Source: Xanthomonas sp. AM6 | Lineage (GTDB): Bacteria > Pseudomonadota > Gammaproteobacteria > Xanthomonadales > Xanthomonadaceae | Reading direction: 5' to 3' | DNA length: 64,000 bases | Assembly (NCBI RefSeq): GCF_025665335.1 | Contig: NZ_CP106869.1 | Coordinates: 4,056,501-4,120,500 of the forward strand | Notes under the pieces: generated by a model | Database searches by the model: none | What the model saw: the letters and a program-made list of their open reading frames with translations, nothing else | Told to the model about the DNA's origin: nothing | Shown: positions 8,292 through 18,618 of the stretch, in pieces | Layout: each line of letters begins with the position of its first letter | Position numbering within the stretch: position 1 is the stretch's first letter | Position numbers and translations under genes: made by a program

Positions 8292-9078
8292 AGAAGACCT
8301 GGCCATCTCGGTGCGCGGCCTGCTCAACCGCTTCGGCAGCCAGACCGTGCACGAGGATCTGGACCTGGACGTACGCCGCGGCGAGATCCTCGGCGTGGTC
8401 GGCGGCTCGGGCACCGGCAAGTCGGTGCTGATGCGCAGCATCCTGGGCCTGCGCGATCCCGATGCCGGCCACATCCGCGTGCTCGGCGTGGACACCGACT
8501 CCAAGCGCCGCGAAGACCGCCTGCACGTGGAGCGCAATACCGGCGTGCTGTTCCAGGACGGCGCGCTGTTCTCCTCGCTGAGCGTGGGCGAGAACGTGCA
8601 GGTGCCGCTGAAGGAGCACTTCGGCGAACTGCCCGACAGCTGGCACTACGAACTGGCGCTGCTGAAGGTGAAGCTGGCCGGGTTGCCGGCCGACGCGATC
8701 AACAAGCTGCCCTCGCAGCTGTCCGGCGGCATGCGCAAGCGCGCCGGGCTGGCGCGCGCGCTGGCACTGGACCCGCCGCTGCTGTTCCTGGACGAACCCA
8801 CCGCCGGGCTGGACCCGATCGGCGCGGCCGCCTTCGACCGGCTGATCCGCACCCTGCAGGAAGCGCTGGGGCTGACCGTGTTCCTCATCACCCACGACCT
8901 GGACACCCTGTACGCTATCTGCGACCGCGTGGCGGTGCTGGCCGACCGCAAGGTCATCGCCACCGCGCCGCTGGCGCAGATCGAGCAAGTCGACCACCCC
9001 TGGATCCAGGAATACTTCCACGGCCCGCGCGCGCGCGCGGCCCGCGACGCCAAGACCGCCTGGACCGAGAAAGCCTGA
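8257..9078 (+). CDS. MlaF-like ABC transporter ATPase of the MCE system
   Basis: This cytoplasmic ATPase partners the preceding permease. Walker A is GGSGTGKS, the Q-loop VLFQDGALFSSL, the signature LSGGMRKRAGLARALALDP, Walker B LLFLDEP, and the switch His sits in LITHDLDTLY; all are intact. The FSSLSVGENVQVPL stretch is MlaF-typical. No ATG exists near the conserved start. I used TTG 8257 because GGGAG lies nine bases upstream; another TTG at 8203 is possible. The first dozen residues (about NPESPIPNPEED) are encoded by an intergenic repeat and are unlikely to matter for function. The chosen start gives 273 residues. Confidence 0.87.
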   Translation: MTNPESPIPNPEEDLAISVRGLLNRFGSQTVHEDLDLDVRRGEILGVVGGSGTGKSVLMRSILGLRDPDAGHIRVLGVDTDSKRREDRLHVERNTGVLFQDGALFSSLSVGENVQVPLKEHFGELPDSWHYELALLKVKLAGLPADAINKLPSQLSGGMRKRAGLARALALDPPLLFLDEPTAGLDPIGAAAFDRLIRTLQEALGLTVFLITHDLDTLYAICDRVAVLADRKVIATAPLAQIEQVDHPWIQEYFHGPRARAARDAKTAWTEKA

Positions 9079-9081
9079 GCC

Positions 9082-10008
9082 ATGGAAACCAAAGCCAACT
9101 ACGTCCTGATCGGCGCCTTCACCATCGTGGCCGGGCTCGCCTTGCTGCTGTTCGGGCTGTGGGCCGCCAAGTATTCGTCCGACCGCACCTGGCAGGAATA
9201 CCGGGTGGTGTTCCGCGAGGCGGTCACCGGCCTGTCGGTGGGCAGCCCGGTGCAGTACAACGGCATCGCGGTCGGCTCGATCACCGAGCTGACCCTGGCG
9301 CCGAACGATCCGCGCCAGGTGGTGGCGCGGGTGCGGCTGAACTCGACGACCCCGATCAAGAGCGACACCCGCGCCAAGCTGGGCATCACCAGCCTGACCG
9401 GACCGTCGATCATCCAGCTCTCCGGCGGCACCCCGGAGGCGCCGTCGCTGACCTCGGTCGACACCAGCGACGCGCCGATCATCCAGACCACGCCGTCGGC
9501 GCTGCAGAACATCACCGACACCGCCAACCGCATCGTTGAGCGCCTGGACGAGGTGCTCAGCGACCGCAACGTGGCCAGCATCACCGCCACCCTGCACAAC
9601 CTGGAGACGATCAGCGGCTCGCTGGCCAACCGCGACGAAGGCATGCAGTCGCTGATCCTCAGCGCGCGCGACGCCGCGCGCAACCTCGACGTGACCCTGA
9701 AGACCACCAACGGCACCATCCAGCGCCTGGACCAGAACCTGGTGCAGCAGCTGCCGCCGATCCTGGACAAGCTGGAAAGCACGCTGAGCAAGCTGGATTC
9801 GGCCAGCGGCAACGCCGACAAGATCCTTGGCGAGAACCGCGCGGCGATCAACAGCTTCGCCAACGACGGCCTGGGCCAGCTCGGCCCGACCCTGACCGAG
9901 CTGCGCGGGCTGATCCGCGACCTGCGCCGGGTCAGCGACCGCCTGGACAACAACCCCGCGCGCTACCTGCTCGGCCGCGACGCCCCGAAGGAGTTCGAAC
10001 CCAAATGA
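9082..10008 (+). CDS. MCE-domain (MlaD/PqiB-like) lipid transport protein
   Basis: This protein of 308 residues is anchored by one N-terminal membrane helix (VLIGAFTIVAGLALLLFGLW). A single MCE domain follows at about 38-120 (VVFREAVTGLSVGSPVQYNG, VGSITELTL, ARVRLNSTTPIKSDTRAKLG). Beyond it is a long helical region (about 140-290) rich in Leu/Asp heptads, which in related proteins forms a hollow tube across the periplasm. It starts three bases after the ATPase stop and ends overlapping the lipoprotein gene by ATGA, so all are cotranscribed. It is longer than E. coli MlaD (183 residues), which suggests it spans more of the periplasm. Confidence 0.9.
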   Translation: METKANYVLIGAFTIVAGLALLLFGLWAAKYSSDRTWQEYRVVFREAVTGLSVGSPVQYNGIAVGSITELTLAPNDPRQVVARVRLNSTTPIKSDTRAKLGITSLTGPSIIQLSGGTPEAPSLTSVDTSDAPIIQTTPSALQNITDTANRIVERLDEVLSDRNVASITATLHNLETISGSLANRDEGMQSLILSARDAARNLDVTLKTTNGTIQRLDQNLVQQLPPILDKLESTLSKLDSASGNADKILGENRAAINSFANDGLGQLGPTLTELRGLIRDLRRVSDRLDNNPARYLLGRDAPKEFEPK

Positions 10009-10673
10009 AGCCGACGCGCGCCCTCCTGCTGCTCGCCATCCCGGCCCTGCTGCTCGCCGGTTGCTCGGCGCTGACCGGCGGCAGCAAGGACCCGGTCACG
10101 ATCTACGCGCCCGACGTGCGGGTGACGCCGGACCCGTCCTGGCCGCAGGTGACCTGGCAGCTGGCGATCGCCAAGCCCAGCGCCGCGCGCGTGGTCGACA
10201 GTGCGCGCATCGCGGTGCGCCCCACCCCGGGCGAACTGCAGGTCTACAGCGGCGTCGGCTGGGCGCAGCCGGCCACCGACATGCTCGAGGACACGCTGGT
10301 GCGCGCGTTCGAGGATTCCGGGCGCATCCCCGGCGTGGCCCGGCTCGGCACCGGCATCCGCGCCGACTACAAGCTGCTGCTGGACCTGCGCCGCTTCGAA
10401 TCCGACTACGCCGGCCGCGACCTGCCCTCGGCCACGATCGAGCTCAACGCCAAGCTGCTGTACACCCCCGACCAGCGCGTGGTCGCCTCGCGCACCTTCC
10501 TCGCCGCGCAGCCGGCCGCCAGCACCGACAAGGCGCAGGTCGCCGACGCCTTCGGCCAGGCGCTGTCGCAGCTGAGCGGCGAGGTGGTCGGCTGGACCCT
10601 GCAGCAAGGCCAGGCGGATGCAGCGACCGCACTGGCGCCAGCGCCGACGATCGCCCCAACCCCACGCCGCTGA
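10005..10673 (+). CDS. PqiC-like ABC-transport auxiliary lipoprotein
   Basis: This lipoprotein of 222 residues has a clear lipobox (LLLAGC, cysteine at residue 20). Serine follows the Cys, which favours sorting to the outer membrane. Family features of the ABC-type transport auxiliary component include QVTWQLAIAKPSAARVVDSA, ELQVYSGVGWAQPATDMLED and DYKLLLDLRRFESDY. In the Pqi and related MCE systems this subunit sits at the outer-membrane end of the MCE tube. Its ATG overlaps the stop of the MCE gene. It closes the operon; convergent alkB follows. Confidence 0.87.
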   Translation: MKPTRALLLLAIPALLLAGCSALTGGSKDPVTIYAPDVRVTPDPSWPQVTWQLAIAKPSAARVVDSARIAVRPTPGELQVYSGVGWAQPATDMLEDTLVRAFEDSGRIPGVARLGTGIRADYKLLLDLRRFESDYAGRDLPSATIELNAKLLYTPDQRVVASRTFLAAQPAASTDKAQVADAFGQALSQLSGEVVGWTLQQGQADAATALAPAPTIAPTPRR

Positions 10674-10679
10674 GATTTA

Positions 10680-10812
10680 GCCCTGCTCCCACCGGAAGGG
10701 TTGGGTGAGGGTACGACCGCCAGGAATGCGCACCATCAGGCTTCGCTCGCCCCCTCATCCGCTCCGAGGCACTTCCCCTAGAAGGGGCCATGGTCCCGAT
10801 GGGAGAAGGGAC
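10680..10812. repeat. Xanthomonas-type intergenic repeat (CCCTCATCCG / GGGAGAAGGG family)
   Basis: The gap between the lipoprotein gene and convergent alkB contains GGTTGGGTGAGGGTACG, then CCCCCTCATCCGCTCCG, and ends with GATGGGAGAAGGG. These are blocks of a repeat scattered between Xanthomonas genes. Short complementary blocks (CCCCTAGAAGGGG) could fold and serve as a bidirectional transcription stop. I recognise the family by eye and have not counted copies. Confidence 0.5.
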
Positions 10813-10817
10813 CGCGG

Positions 10818-11399
10818 CTACTCCGTGGCAACCCTGCGAAACGTCAGATTGATCCGCTCGCCGACCGGCTTGGCGGTCCGCGGCAAGGCGTGCCGGTACA
10901 GCCGCTGGGTCTCGCCTCCCATCAGCAGCAGCCCGCCCGTGCTCAGTTCCAGCGCCTGGCGCAGCGCCGGTTCGCTGCGATGGCGCAGCACGAAGCGGCG
11001 CGTCGCGCCCAGGCTCAGCGAGGCGATCAGCGGGCGCGGTCCCAACTCCTTCTCGTCGTCGCTGTGCCAGCCCATCGCGTCGCGGCCGTCGCGGTAGCGG
11101 TTGGCCAGCACGCTGTTGAACGGCACCCCGGTTTCCGCGGCCAGCCGATCGCGCAACGGCCGTAGCGCCGGCGGCCACGGGTGCGGCGCGAAGCGGGTGC
11201 CGGAGTAGCGGTAGCTCGCCTCCGGGTCGCCGATCCAGCAACTCAGCCGCGGCGAATCGACCAGCCGCCCGAACAGGCGGATGCGGTGCACTTCCCAGGC
11301 CACCTCGCCCAGCAACTGCGCGAACAACGCCGCCGCCTCCGCCGGCGCCAGCCAGCCGGGCAGCCAGCGGACGTCGGCGCCGGGCAGATCCAGTTGCAT
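10818..11399 (-). CDS. alkB: AlkB-family 2-oxoglutarate/Fe(II) dioxygenase
   Basis: This protein of 193 residues is expected to repair N-alkylated bases (1-methyladenine, 3-methylcytosine) by oxidative demethylation. The iron triad starts in GWHSDDEKELGPRPLIASLS (H-x-D), the distal His lies in LYRHALPRT, and the 2-oxoglutarate Arg pair is in RINLTFRR. The segment FNSVLANRYRDGRDAMGWHS resembles the ALKBH2/3-like subgroup more than E. coli AlkB, in agreement with its shorter length. The ATG at 11399 begins MQLDLPGADVRWLPGWL. It stands alone and is divergent from the ETF:quinone oxidoreductase gene. Confidence 0.88.
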   Translation of the reverse strand: MQLDLPGADVRWLPGWLAPAEAAALFAQLLGEVAWEVHRIRLFGRLVDSPRLSCWIGDPEASYRYSGTRFAPHPWPPALRPLRDRLAAETGVPFNSVLANRYRDGRDAMGWHSDDEKELGPRPLIASLSLGATRRFVLRHRSEPALRQALELSTGGLLLMGGETQRLYRHALPRTAKPVGERINLTFRRVATE

Positions 11400-11512
11400 C
11401 GCGCCACGCTAGCACGCCCTGGCCCACCATACGCCAGCGTGCGGAATTTGCCCCGCCACGCACAAAGCCTGAAAATGCAGACAGCCAGAACGAGCCAACG
11501 GGAGCGGACCAG

Positions 11513-13156
11513 ATGACGGGATTGGAGGGCGGCGCCAGCGCGCCGGAGCCAGTGGAACGCGACGTCATGGAATACGACGTGGTCACCGTCGGCGCGGGTC
11601 CGGCCGGGCTGGCGTTCGCGATCCGGCTCAAGCAGCTCAACCCCGACATCTCGGTCTGCGTGATCGAGAAGGCCAGCACCGTCGGCGCGCAGATCCTGTC
11701 CGGCGCGGTGATCGAACCGGCGCCGCTGGACGCGCTGCTGCCCGGCTGGCGCGACAACCCGCCGCCGATCTGCGTGCCCGCCGGCGAGGACGAGTTCTGG
11801 CACCTGAGCAAGGACGGCGGACGCAAGTTCCCGATCGTGCCGCCGGGCATGCGCAACCACGGCAACTTCATCGTCAGCCTCGGCGCGCTGTGCGCGTGGC
11901 TGGCGCCGCAGGCCGAGGCGCTGGGCGTGGAGATCTACCCCGGCTTCGCCGCCGCCGAGACCCTGCACGCCGACGACGGCACCGTGCTCGGCGTGCGCAT
12001 CGGCGACATGGGCGTGGCCAAGGACGGCTCGCACAAGCCCGGCTACACCCCCGGCATCGACATCCGCGCCAAGGTCACGGTGCTGGCCGAAGGCGCGCGC
12101 GGGCACCTGACCAAGCGCCTAGTCAAGCGCTTCGCGCTGGACGCCGGCAGCGACCCGCAGGCCTATTCGATCGGCATCAAGGAACTGTGGCAGCTGCCGG
12201 AAGGCCGCGTGGTGCCCGGCAAGATCGTGCACACCCTGGGCTGGCCGGCCGACAGCGCCACCTATGCCGGCAGCTTCCTGTACCACCTGGAGAACAACCA
12301 GGTGGCGCTGGGCTACGTCAGCGGCCTGGACTACCACGACCCCGAATACCGGCCGTGGGAAGCGTTCCAGCAGTGGAAGAACCACCCGCTGATGAAGCCG
12401 CTGCTGGAAGGCGGCACCATCCTGTCGGCCGGCGCCCGCGCCATCGCCAGCGGCGGCTGGCAGTCGCTGCCGAAGGTGGAGATGCCCGGCGCGCTGCTGA
12501 TCGGCGACACCGCCGGCCTGCTCAACGTGCCCAAGATCAAGGGCACCCACCAGGCGATCCGCAGCGGCATGCTCGCCGCCGAGCACCTGGCCGCCGGCGC
12601 GGCGCTGGACCCGGCCGGCTTCGACGCCAAGCTGCGCGGCTCGGAGGTGATGGCCGAACTGCGCCAGGTGCGCAACATCAAGCCCGGCTTCAAGAAGGGC
12701 CTGTGGTTCGGCATGCTCAACGCCGCCTGGGAAACCCTGGTCAAGGGCGCCTCGCCGTGGACGCTGAAGGTGACGGCGGACTGGTCGTCGCTAGACCGGC
12801 TCGGCGAACACGAACAGCCCAAGCGCGACTACGTGCAACGCGACCTGGCGCCGCGCGACCGCCTGCAGGCCGTGTACTTCGCCGCCACCGAACACGACGA
12901 GGACCAGCCCGTGCACCTGCACGTGCTGGACCCGCAAATCTGCGTGACCCGCTGCACCGAGGAGTACGGCAACCCCTGCACCCGCTTCTGCCCCGCCGCG
13001 GTCTACGAGATCGTCGACGACGCGGCCGGCAAGCGCCTGCAGATCAACGCCGCCAACTGCGTGCACTGCAAGACCTGCGACATCAAGGATCCCTACGAGA
13101 TCATCAACTGGGTCACGCCGGAAGGCGGCTCCGGCCCGAATTACCAGAACCTGTGA
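11513..13156 (+). CDS. Electron transfer flavoprotein:ubiquinone oxidoreductase
   Basis: This membrane-associated flavo/iron-sulfur enzyme of 547 residues passes electrons from ETF (fatty-acid and amino-acid oxidation) to ubiquinone. The N-terminal FAD fold is VVTVGAGPAGLAFAIRL, and ILSGAVIEPAPLDALLPGW and GDTAGLLNVPKIKGTHQAI are characteristic of the family. The C-terminal cluster-binding part has CTRFCPAAVYEI and CVHCKTCDIKDP, supplying the Cys ligands of a [4Fe-4S] cluster. ATG 11513 follows GGGAGCGG. Its partners etfB and etfA are in the same window at 21.4 kb, but as a separate transcription unit. Confidence 0.95.
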   Translation: MTGLEGGASAPEPVERDVMEYDVVTVGAGPAGLAFAIRLKQLNPDISVCVIEKASTVGAQILSGAVIEPAPLDALLPGWRDNPPPICVPAGEDEFWHLSKDGGRKFPIVPPGMRNHGNFIVSLGALCAWLAPQAEALGVEIYPGFAAAETLHADDGTVLGVRIGDMGVAKDGSHKPGYTPGIDIRAKVTVLAEGARGHLTKRLVKRFALDAGSDPQAYSIGIKELWQLPEGRVVPGKIVHTLGWPADSATYAGSFLYHLENNQVALGYVSGLDYHDPEYRPWEAFQQWKNHPLMKPLLEGGTILSAGARAIASGGWQSLPKVEMPGALLIGDTAGLLNVPKIKGTHQAIRSGMLAAEHLAAGAALDPAGFDAKLRGSEVMAELRQVRNIKPGFKKGLWFGMLNAAWETLVKGASPWTLKVTADWSSLDRLGEHEQPKRDYVQRDLAPRDRLQAVYFAATEHDEDQPVHLHVLDPQICVTRCTEEYGNPCTRFCPAAVYEIVDDAAGKRLQINAANCVHCKTCDIKDPYEIINWVTPEGGSGPNYQNL

Positions 13157-13236
13157 GCCGATCGGCACGGGCCGACCGGCTTTGATGAGGTGCAAGATGC
13201 CAAGGTGCCGCCCCGACGGCCCCTTGGCGCCAATGG

Positions 13237-13869
<633 letters not shown>

Positions 13870-13870
13870 G

Positions 13871-14608
13871 TCAGGCGTCCTTCTGGCGCAGGGTGCGCTG
13901 TTCGATGCGTTTTTCCGGATGCGGATTGTGCACGATGCGGTCGACGTAGATGCCGGGCAGATGCACCTGGTCCGGATCGATGCTGCCGGTGTCGACGATC
14001 TGCTCGACCTCGGCGATGCAGACCCTGCCGGCCATCGCGCAGGCCGGATTGAAGTTGCGCGCGGTCTTGCGGAACACCAGGTTGCCGGCGGCGTCGGCCT
14101 TCCATGCCTTGACCAGGGCCACGTCGGCCTGCAGCGCGGTCTCCAGCACGTAGTGCTTGCCGTCGAACTCGCGCGTCTCCTTGCCCTCGGCGACGACGGT
14201 GCCGTAGCCGGTGGCGGTGAAGAACGCGGGAATGCCGGCGCCGCCGGCGCGCAGCCGCTCGGCCAGGGTGCCCTGCGGATTGAACTCCAGCTCCAGTTCG
14301 CCGGCCAGGTACTGGCGCTCGAACTCCTTGTTCTCGCCGACATAGGACGAGATCATCTTGCGGATCTGCCGGGTCGCCAGCAGCTGGCCCAGGCCGAAGC
14401 CGTCGACGCCGGCGTTGTTGGAGATCACCGTGAGCCCGGTCACGGCGCTGTCGCGCAGCGCCGCGATCAGCGCCTCGGGGATGCCGCACAGGCCGAACCC
14501 GCCGACCGCCAGGGTCTGGCCGTTGGCCACCACGTCGGCCAGCGCCGTGCGCGCGTCGGGGAAAAGCTTGCCGCGTCGCCCGGTCGCCCGGGTAGAGGTG
14601 TCGCCCAT
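13871..14608 (-). CDS. scoA: 3-oxoacid CoA-transferase subunit A (ScoA)
   Basis: This alpha subunit of 245 residues pairs with scoB. It shows the glycine-rich CoA-binding segment [16 protein letters not shown], then [36 protein letters not shown], and [16 protein letters not shown], all diagnostic for the alpha subunits. The ATG at 14608 gives a short extension ([13 protein letters not shown]) before the conserved [14 protein letters not shown]; the Val/Leu starts further in are less likely. It is divergent from xanA, with about 130 bases of shared upstream DNA. Confidence 0.9.
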   Translation of the reverse strand: MGDTSTRATGRRGKLFPDARTALADVVANGQTLAVGGFGLCGIPEALIAALRDSAVTGLTVISNNAGVDGFGLGQLLATRQIRKMISSYVGENKEFERQYLAGELELEFNPQGTLAERLRAGGAGIPAFFTATGYGTVVAEGKETREFDGKHYVLETALQADVALVKAWKADAAGNLVFRKTARNFNPACAMAGRVCIAEVEQIVDTGSIDPDQVHLPGIYVDRIVHNPHPEKRIEQRTLRQKDA

Positions 14609-14742
14609 TGGCCAGCATCCGCGTTGGAAGTAGACAAGTAGTTTAGCCGCTCCCCGCCCCGGGCCTACGTCGCACTGCCGCAACGACCGATTAAGGGCTG
14701 GAACGTTACACTCCGGTTTCCCCCAAGCCAGGACCCTCCCCT

Positions 14743-16089
14743 ATGCCGCTTCCCGCATTCAAGGCCTACGACATCCGCGGCCGCGTTCCCGACGAACTGA
14801 ACGAGGACCTGGCCCGCCGCATCGGCGTGGCCTTGGCGGGGCAGCTGCAAAGCGGCCCGGTGGTGGTGGGCCACGACGTGCGCCTGGCCAGCCAGGGGCT
14901 GCAGGACGCCCTCTCTGCCGGCCTGCGCGCCAGCGGCCGCGAGGTCATCGACATCGGCCTGTGCGGCACCGAGGAAGTGTATTTCCAGACCGACCACCTG
15001 CAGGCGGCCGGCGGGGTGATGGTGACCGCCAGCCACAACCCGATGGACTACAACGGCATGAAGCTGGTGCGCGAGAACGCGCGCCCGATCAGCTCCGACA
15101 CCGGCCTGTTCGCGATCCGCGACACCGTGGCCGCCGACACCGCGCCCGCCGGCACCCCGACCGCGGCCGAGCACAGCCGCCCGGACAAGAGCGCCTACAT
15201 CGCGCACCTGCTCAGCTACGTCGACATCGGCACGCTCAAGCCGCTGAAGCTGGTGGTCAACGCCGGCAACGGCGGCGCCGGCGCCATCGTCGACCTGCTG
15301 GCGCCGCACCTGCCGTTCGAGTTCGTGCGCGTGTTCCACGAGCCGGACGGCCATTTCCCCAACGGCATCCCCAACCCGCTGCTGCCCGAGAACCGCGAAG
15401 CCACCGCCAAGGCGGTGAAGGAACACGGCGCGGACTTCGGCATCGCCTGGGATGGCGATTTCGACCGCTGCTTCTTCTTCGACGAGAACGGCCGCTTCAT
15501 CGAAGGCTACTACCTGGTCGGCCTGCTGGCGCAGGCGATCCTGGCCAAGCAGCCGGGCGGCAAGGTGGTGCACGATCCCCGCCTGACCTGGAACACGATC
15601 GAGATGGTCGAGGACGCTGGCGGCGTACCGGTGCTGTGCAAGAGCGGGCACGCCTTCATCAAGGAGAAGATGCGCAGCGAAAACGCCGTGTACGGCGGCG
15701 AGATGAGCGCGCACCACTACTTCCGCGAGTTCGCCTACGCCGACTCGGGCATGATCCCGTGGCTGCTGATCGCCGAACTGGTGTCGCAGTCGGGCCGCTC
15801 GCTGGCCGACCTGGTCGAGGCGCGCATGCAGAAGTTCCCGTGCAGCGGCGAGATCAACTTCAAGGTCGCCGACGCCAAGGCTTCGGTGGCGCGGGTGATG
15901 GAACACTTCGCCTCGCACGCGCCGACGCTGGACTATACCGACGGCGTCAGCGCCGAGTTCGCCGACTGGCGCTTCAACCTGCGCAGCTCCAATACCGAAC
16001 CGCTGTTGCGCCTGAACGTGGAAACGCGTGGCGATGCGGCACTGCTGGAACAGCGCACCGCTGAAATCTCCGATCTATTGAAAGCATGA
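14743..16089 (+). CDS. xanA: Phosphoglucomutase/phosphomannomutase XanA
   Basis: This enzyme of 448 residues interconverts glucose-6-P with glucose-1-P and mannose-6-P with mannose-1-P. It feeds UDP-glucose, dTDP-rhamnose and GDP-mannose for xanthan and LPS. The start [20 protein letters not shown], the phosphoserine loop [18 protein letters not shown], the Mg loop [16 protein letters not shown], the sugar loop [13 protein letters not shown], and the C-terminal phosphate loop [14 protein letters not shown] are all intact. xanB follows 55 bases downstream, the arrangement described for Xanthomonas campestris. Confidence 0.96.
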   Translation: MPLPAFKAYDIRGRVPDELNEDLARRIGVALAGQLQSGPVVVGHDVRLASQGLQDALSAGLRASGREVIDIGLCGTEEVYFQTDHLQAAGGVMVTASHNPMDYNGMKLVRENARPISSDTGLFAIRDTVAADTAPAGTPTAAEHSRPDKSAYIAHLLSYVDIGTLKPLKLVVNAGNGGAGAIVDLLAPHLPFEFVRVFHEPDGHFPNGIPNPLLPENREATAKAVKEHGADFGIAWDGDFDRCFFFDENGRFIEGYYLVGLLAQAILAKQPGGKVVHDPRLTWNTIEMVEDAGGVPVLCKSGHAFIKEKMRSENAVYGGEMSAHHYFREFAYADSGMIPWLLIAELVSQSGRSLADLVEARMQKFPCSGEINFKVADAKASVARVMEHFASHAPTLDYTDGVSAEFADWRFNLRSSNTEPLLRLNVETRGDAALLEQRTAEISDLLKA

Positions 16090-16144
16090 TCCTCTCCATT
16101 CCCCCGCACCTTCCTTTCAACGCATTTGTGGAGTCCCCCCGCCC

Positions 16145-17548
16145 ATGAGCGAAGTCCTTCCCATCATCCTGTCCGGCGGCTCCGGCACGCGCCTGTGGCC
16201 GCTGTCGCGCGAAACCTATCCCAAGCAGTTCCTGCCATTGGTCGGCGAGCACAGCATGCTGCAAGCCACCTGGCTGCGTGCCGCCCCCGTCGCCGGGCAG
16301 GCGCCCATCGTGGTCGCCAACGAAGAACATCGCTTCATCGCGGCCGAGCAGTTGCAGCAGCTCGGGGTCAAGCCGGCCTCCATCCTGCTCGAACCGAAGG
16401 GCCGCAACACCGCCCCGGCCATCGCGGTGGCCGCATTGGAAGCCACGCACGACGGTGCCGACCCGTTGTTGCTAGTGCTACCTTCCGACCACGTGATCCT
16501 CGATGAGAACGCCTTCCAAGCAGCGGTCAAAGTCGCCGCCGCGGCCGCGGAGCAAGGCAAGCTGGTCACGTTCGGAATCCGTCCGACCAGCCCGGAAACC
16601 GGCTACGGCTATATCAAGGCGAGCGGCGGCGATCAGGTGCGGCCGGTCGAGCGTTTCGTCGAGAAACCCGACCTAGCGACGGCGCAGGGCTACCTGTCAT
16701 CCGGCGAGTACTTCTGGAACAGCGGCATGTTCCTGTTCCGCGCCTCGCGCTATCTTGCCGAACTGCGCAAGTTTCAGCCGGCCATCGCCGAAGCCTGCAC
16801 CCAGGCCTGGACCGCGGCCAAGCGCGATGCCGACTTCATCCGTCTGGACAAGGACGCGTTCGCGGCCAGCCCGTCGGATTCCATCGACTACGCGGTAATG
16901 GAGAAGACCGCCGATGCGGTGGTGGTGCCGCTGGATGCCGGCTGGAGCGACGTCGGCTCCTGGTCCGCGCTGCTGGAGGTCTCGCCGCAGGACGCGCGCG
17001 GCAATGCCCATCACGGTGACGTGATCGAAATCGACTGCAGCAACACCTACGCTTACGGCTCGCGGCTGATCGCAATGGTCGGACTGGAAAACGTAGTCGT
17101 GGTGGAAACCGACGACGCGGTGCTGGTCGGACACCGCGACCGCATCCAGGAAGTCAAGGATATCGTGGCCAAGATCAAGTCCAGCGGCCGGTCGGAAGCC
17201 ACCTGGCACCGCAAGGTCTACCGTCCCTGGGGCGCCTACGACTCGATCGACAACGGCCAGCGCTTCCAGGTCAAGCGCATCACCGTCAAGCCGGGCGCCA
17301 CGCTGAGCCTGCAGATGCACCACCATCGTGCCGAACACTGGATCGTGGTCAGCGGCACGGCCGAAGTCACCCGCGGCGAAGAAGTGCTGCTGCTCACCGA
17401 GAACCAGAGCACCTACATCCCGCTGGGCGTGACCCATCGACTGCGCAATCCGGGCAAGCTGCCGCTGGAACTGATCGAGGTGCAGTCGGGCAGCTACCTG
17501 GGCGAGGACGATATCGTGCGCTTCGAGGATACCTACGGGCGCGCGTAG
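16145..17548 (+). CDS. xanB: Mannose-1-P guanylyltransferase / mannose-6-P isomerase XanB
   Basis: This bifunctional type II phosphomannose isomerase of 467 residues makes GDP-mannose. The N-terminal pyrophosphorylase signature [20 protein letters not shown] is complete, with [20 protein letters not shown] and [10 protein letters not shown] further on. The C-terminal cupin isomerase domain (about 355-467) has [20 protein letters not shown] and the metal site [23 protein letters not shown]-mannose feeds xanthan as well as gmd/rmd in the LPS island. GGAG lies ten bases before the ATG. A stem-loop after the stop probably ends the unit. Confidence 0.96.
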   Translation: MSEVLPIILSGGSGTRLWPLSRETYPKQFLPLVGEHSMLQATWLRAAPVAGQAPIVVANEEHRFIAAEQLQQLGVKPASILLEPKGRNTAPAIAVAALEATHDGADPLLLVLPSDHVILDENAFQAAVKVAAAAAEQGKLVTFGIRPTSPETGYGYIKASGGDQVRPVERFVEKPDLATAQGYLSSGEYFWNSGMFLFRASRYLAELRKFQPAIAEACTQAWTAAKRDADFIRLDKDAFAASPSDSIDYAVMEKTADAVVVPLDAGWSDVGSWSALLEVSPQDARGNAHHGDVIEIDCSNTYAYGSRLIAMVGLENVVVVETDDAVLVGHRDRIQEVKDIVAKIKSSGRSEATWHRKVYRPWGAYDSIDNGQRFQVKRITVKPGATLSLQMHHHRAEHWIVVSGTAEVTRGEEVLLLTENQSTYIPLGVTHRLRNPGKLPLELIEVQSGSYLGEDDIVRFEDTYGRA

Positions 17549-17574
17549 CGCCATCTCGTTCATCGGCGTCGCGG

Positions 17575-17597
17575 CGGCCAGGCTCCCCTGGCCGTTT
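17575..17597. terminator. Possible bidirectional terminator between xanB and rmlD
   Basis: A perfect 8-bp stem (CGGCCAGG / CCTGGCCG) with a CTCC loop is followed by only three T on the plus strand. It sits between convergent genes. The short U-tract makes intrinsic termination uncertain. Confidence 0.45.
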
Positions 17598-17715
17598 CAC
17601 CCGCCGGCGCATCCTTGCGATTTGCCGGCGTGACGCACCGCCCTGCGCCGGCGCAACGGGTTCGACCATCGCCGCCGCTCCTCGGGCGATTCGCCGTCGC
17701 CCGAAGGCAGGGACT

Positions 17716-18618
17716 TCATCGCTGCGCGGGGGGAAGAGCGTCCATCACCTCGGCGAGCCCTTCGCGCCAATCCGGCAACCGCACGCCGAACGTTCGCGCC
17801 AGTTCGCCCGGATCCAGGCAGGAATAGGCCGGCCGCCGTGCCACGGTGGGAAAGTCCACGCTGGCGATCGCCTGCACCCGCGGCATGCGCGCAAGCAAGC
17901 CGCGCTCGACCGCCCGCGCAAGAAGCTGTTCGGCGAAACCGTGCCAGGTGGTCTGGCCAGCTGCGGTCAGGTGCCAGATGCCGCTGGCCGCCACTCCATC
18001 CAGCGCACGCGCGGTGACCGCCGCGATCAGCGCTGCCGGCGTCGGCGTGCCGATCTGGTCGGCCACTACCCGCAGCTCGTCGCGTTCCGCCGCCAGCTTC
18101 AGCATCGTGCGCAGGAAGTTGTTTCCGTACGCGGCATATACCCATGCGGTGCGGAAGATCAGATGCCGCCCGCCCGCCTCCTGGATCGCGCGCTCGCCCG
18201 CCAACTTGCTCTCGCCATAGACGCTCAACGGCGCCACTGGATCGTCGACCCGGTATGGCCTGTGGCCGCGGCCGTCGAACACGTAATCGGTCGAGTAGTG
18301 CACCAGCGGAACATCATGCGACGCGCACCATTGCGCAATCAGCGCGGGCGTGTGGGCGTTGACGCGAAACGCAGCATCGCGTTCGCCTTCGGCCCTGTCC
18401 ACCGCGGTGTATGCCGCCGCGTTCACCACCTGGCTCGGACGCTCGGCGTCGAGCAGCGCGCGGATCTCGGCAGGCCGGTCGAAATCCGCTTGCAGGCAGG
18501 CGCGTCCGTCGCCCGAGCGCCCGCTGCGCGTCGCCGCGAGCACGGGCATGCGCCCGTCCAGGGCACGCACCACTGCCCGCCCCACCTGCCCGTTGCTGCC
18601 GAAGACCAGTACGCTCAC
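17716..18618 (-). CDS. rmlD: dTDP-4-dehydrorhamnose reductase
   Basis: This enzyme of 300 residues performs the final step to dTDP-L-rhamnose, the NAD(P)H-dependent reduction of dTDP-4-keto-L-rhamnose. The Rossmann start VLVFGSNGQVGRAVVRAL, the VDRAEGERDAAFRVNAHTPA segment, the STDYVFDG motif and the catalytic YGESKLAGE (YxxxK) are intact. It begins with GTG at 18618, which overlaps the rmlC stop in a GTGA arrangement. It ends the rmlBACD operon. Confidence 0.94.
   Translation of the reverse strand: MSVLVFGSNGQVGRAVVRALDGRMPVLAATRSGRSGDGRACLQADFDRPAEIRALLDAERPSQVVNAAAYTAVDRAEGERDAAFRVNAHTPALIAQWCASHDVPLVHYSTDYVFDGRGHRPYRVDDPVAPLSVYGESKLAGERAIQEAGGRHLIFRTAWVYAAYGNNFLRTMLKLAAERDELRVVADQIGTPTPAALIAAVTARALDGVAASGIWHLTAAGQTTWHGFAEQLLARAVERGLLARMPRVQAIASVDFPTVARRPAYSCLDPGELARTFGVRLPDWREGLAEVMDALPPAQR

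Noticed and set aside
5697-8537. Very long minus-strand open frame (about 946 codons) covering the ThrE-like gene and the MCE permease and ATPase region
   Set aside because: Only the part from 6956 to 5697 is a real gene. The rest is antisense to clear MCE-operon genes and has the low-complexity Arg/His/Gln look of GC-rich shadow frames.
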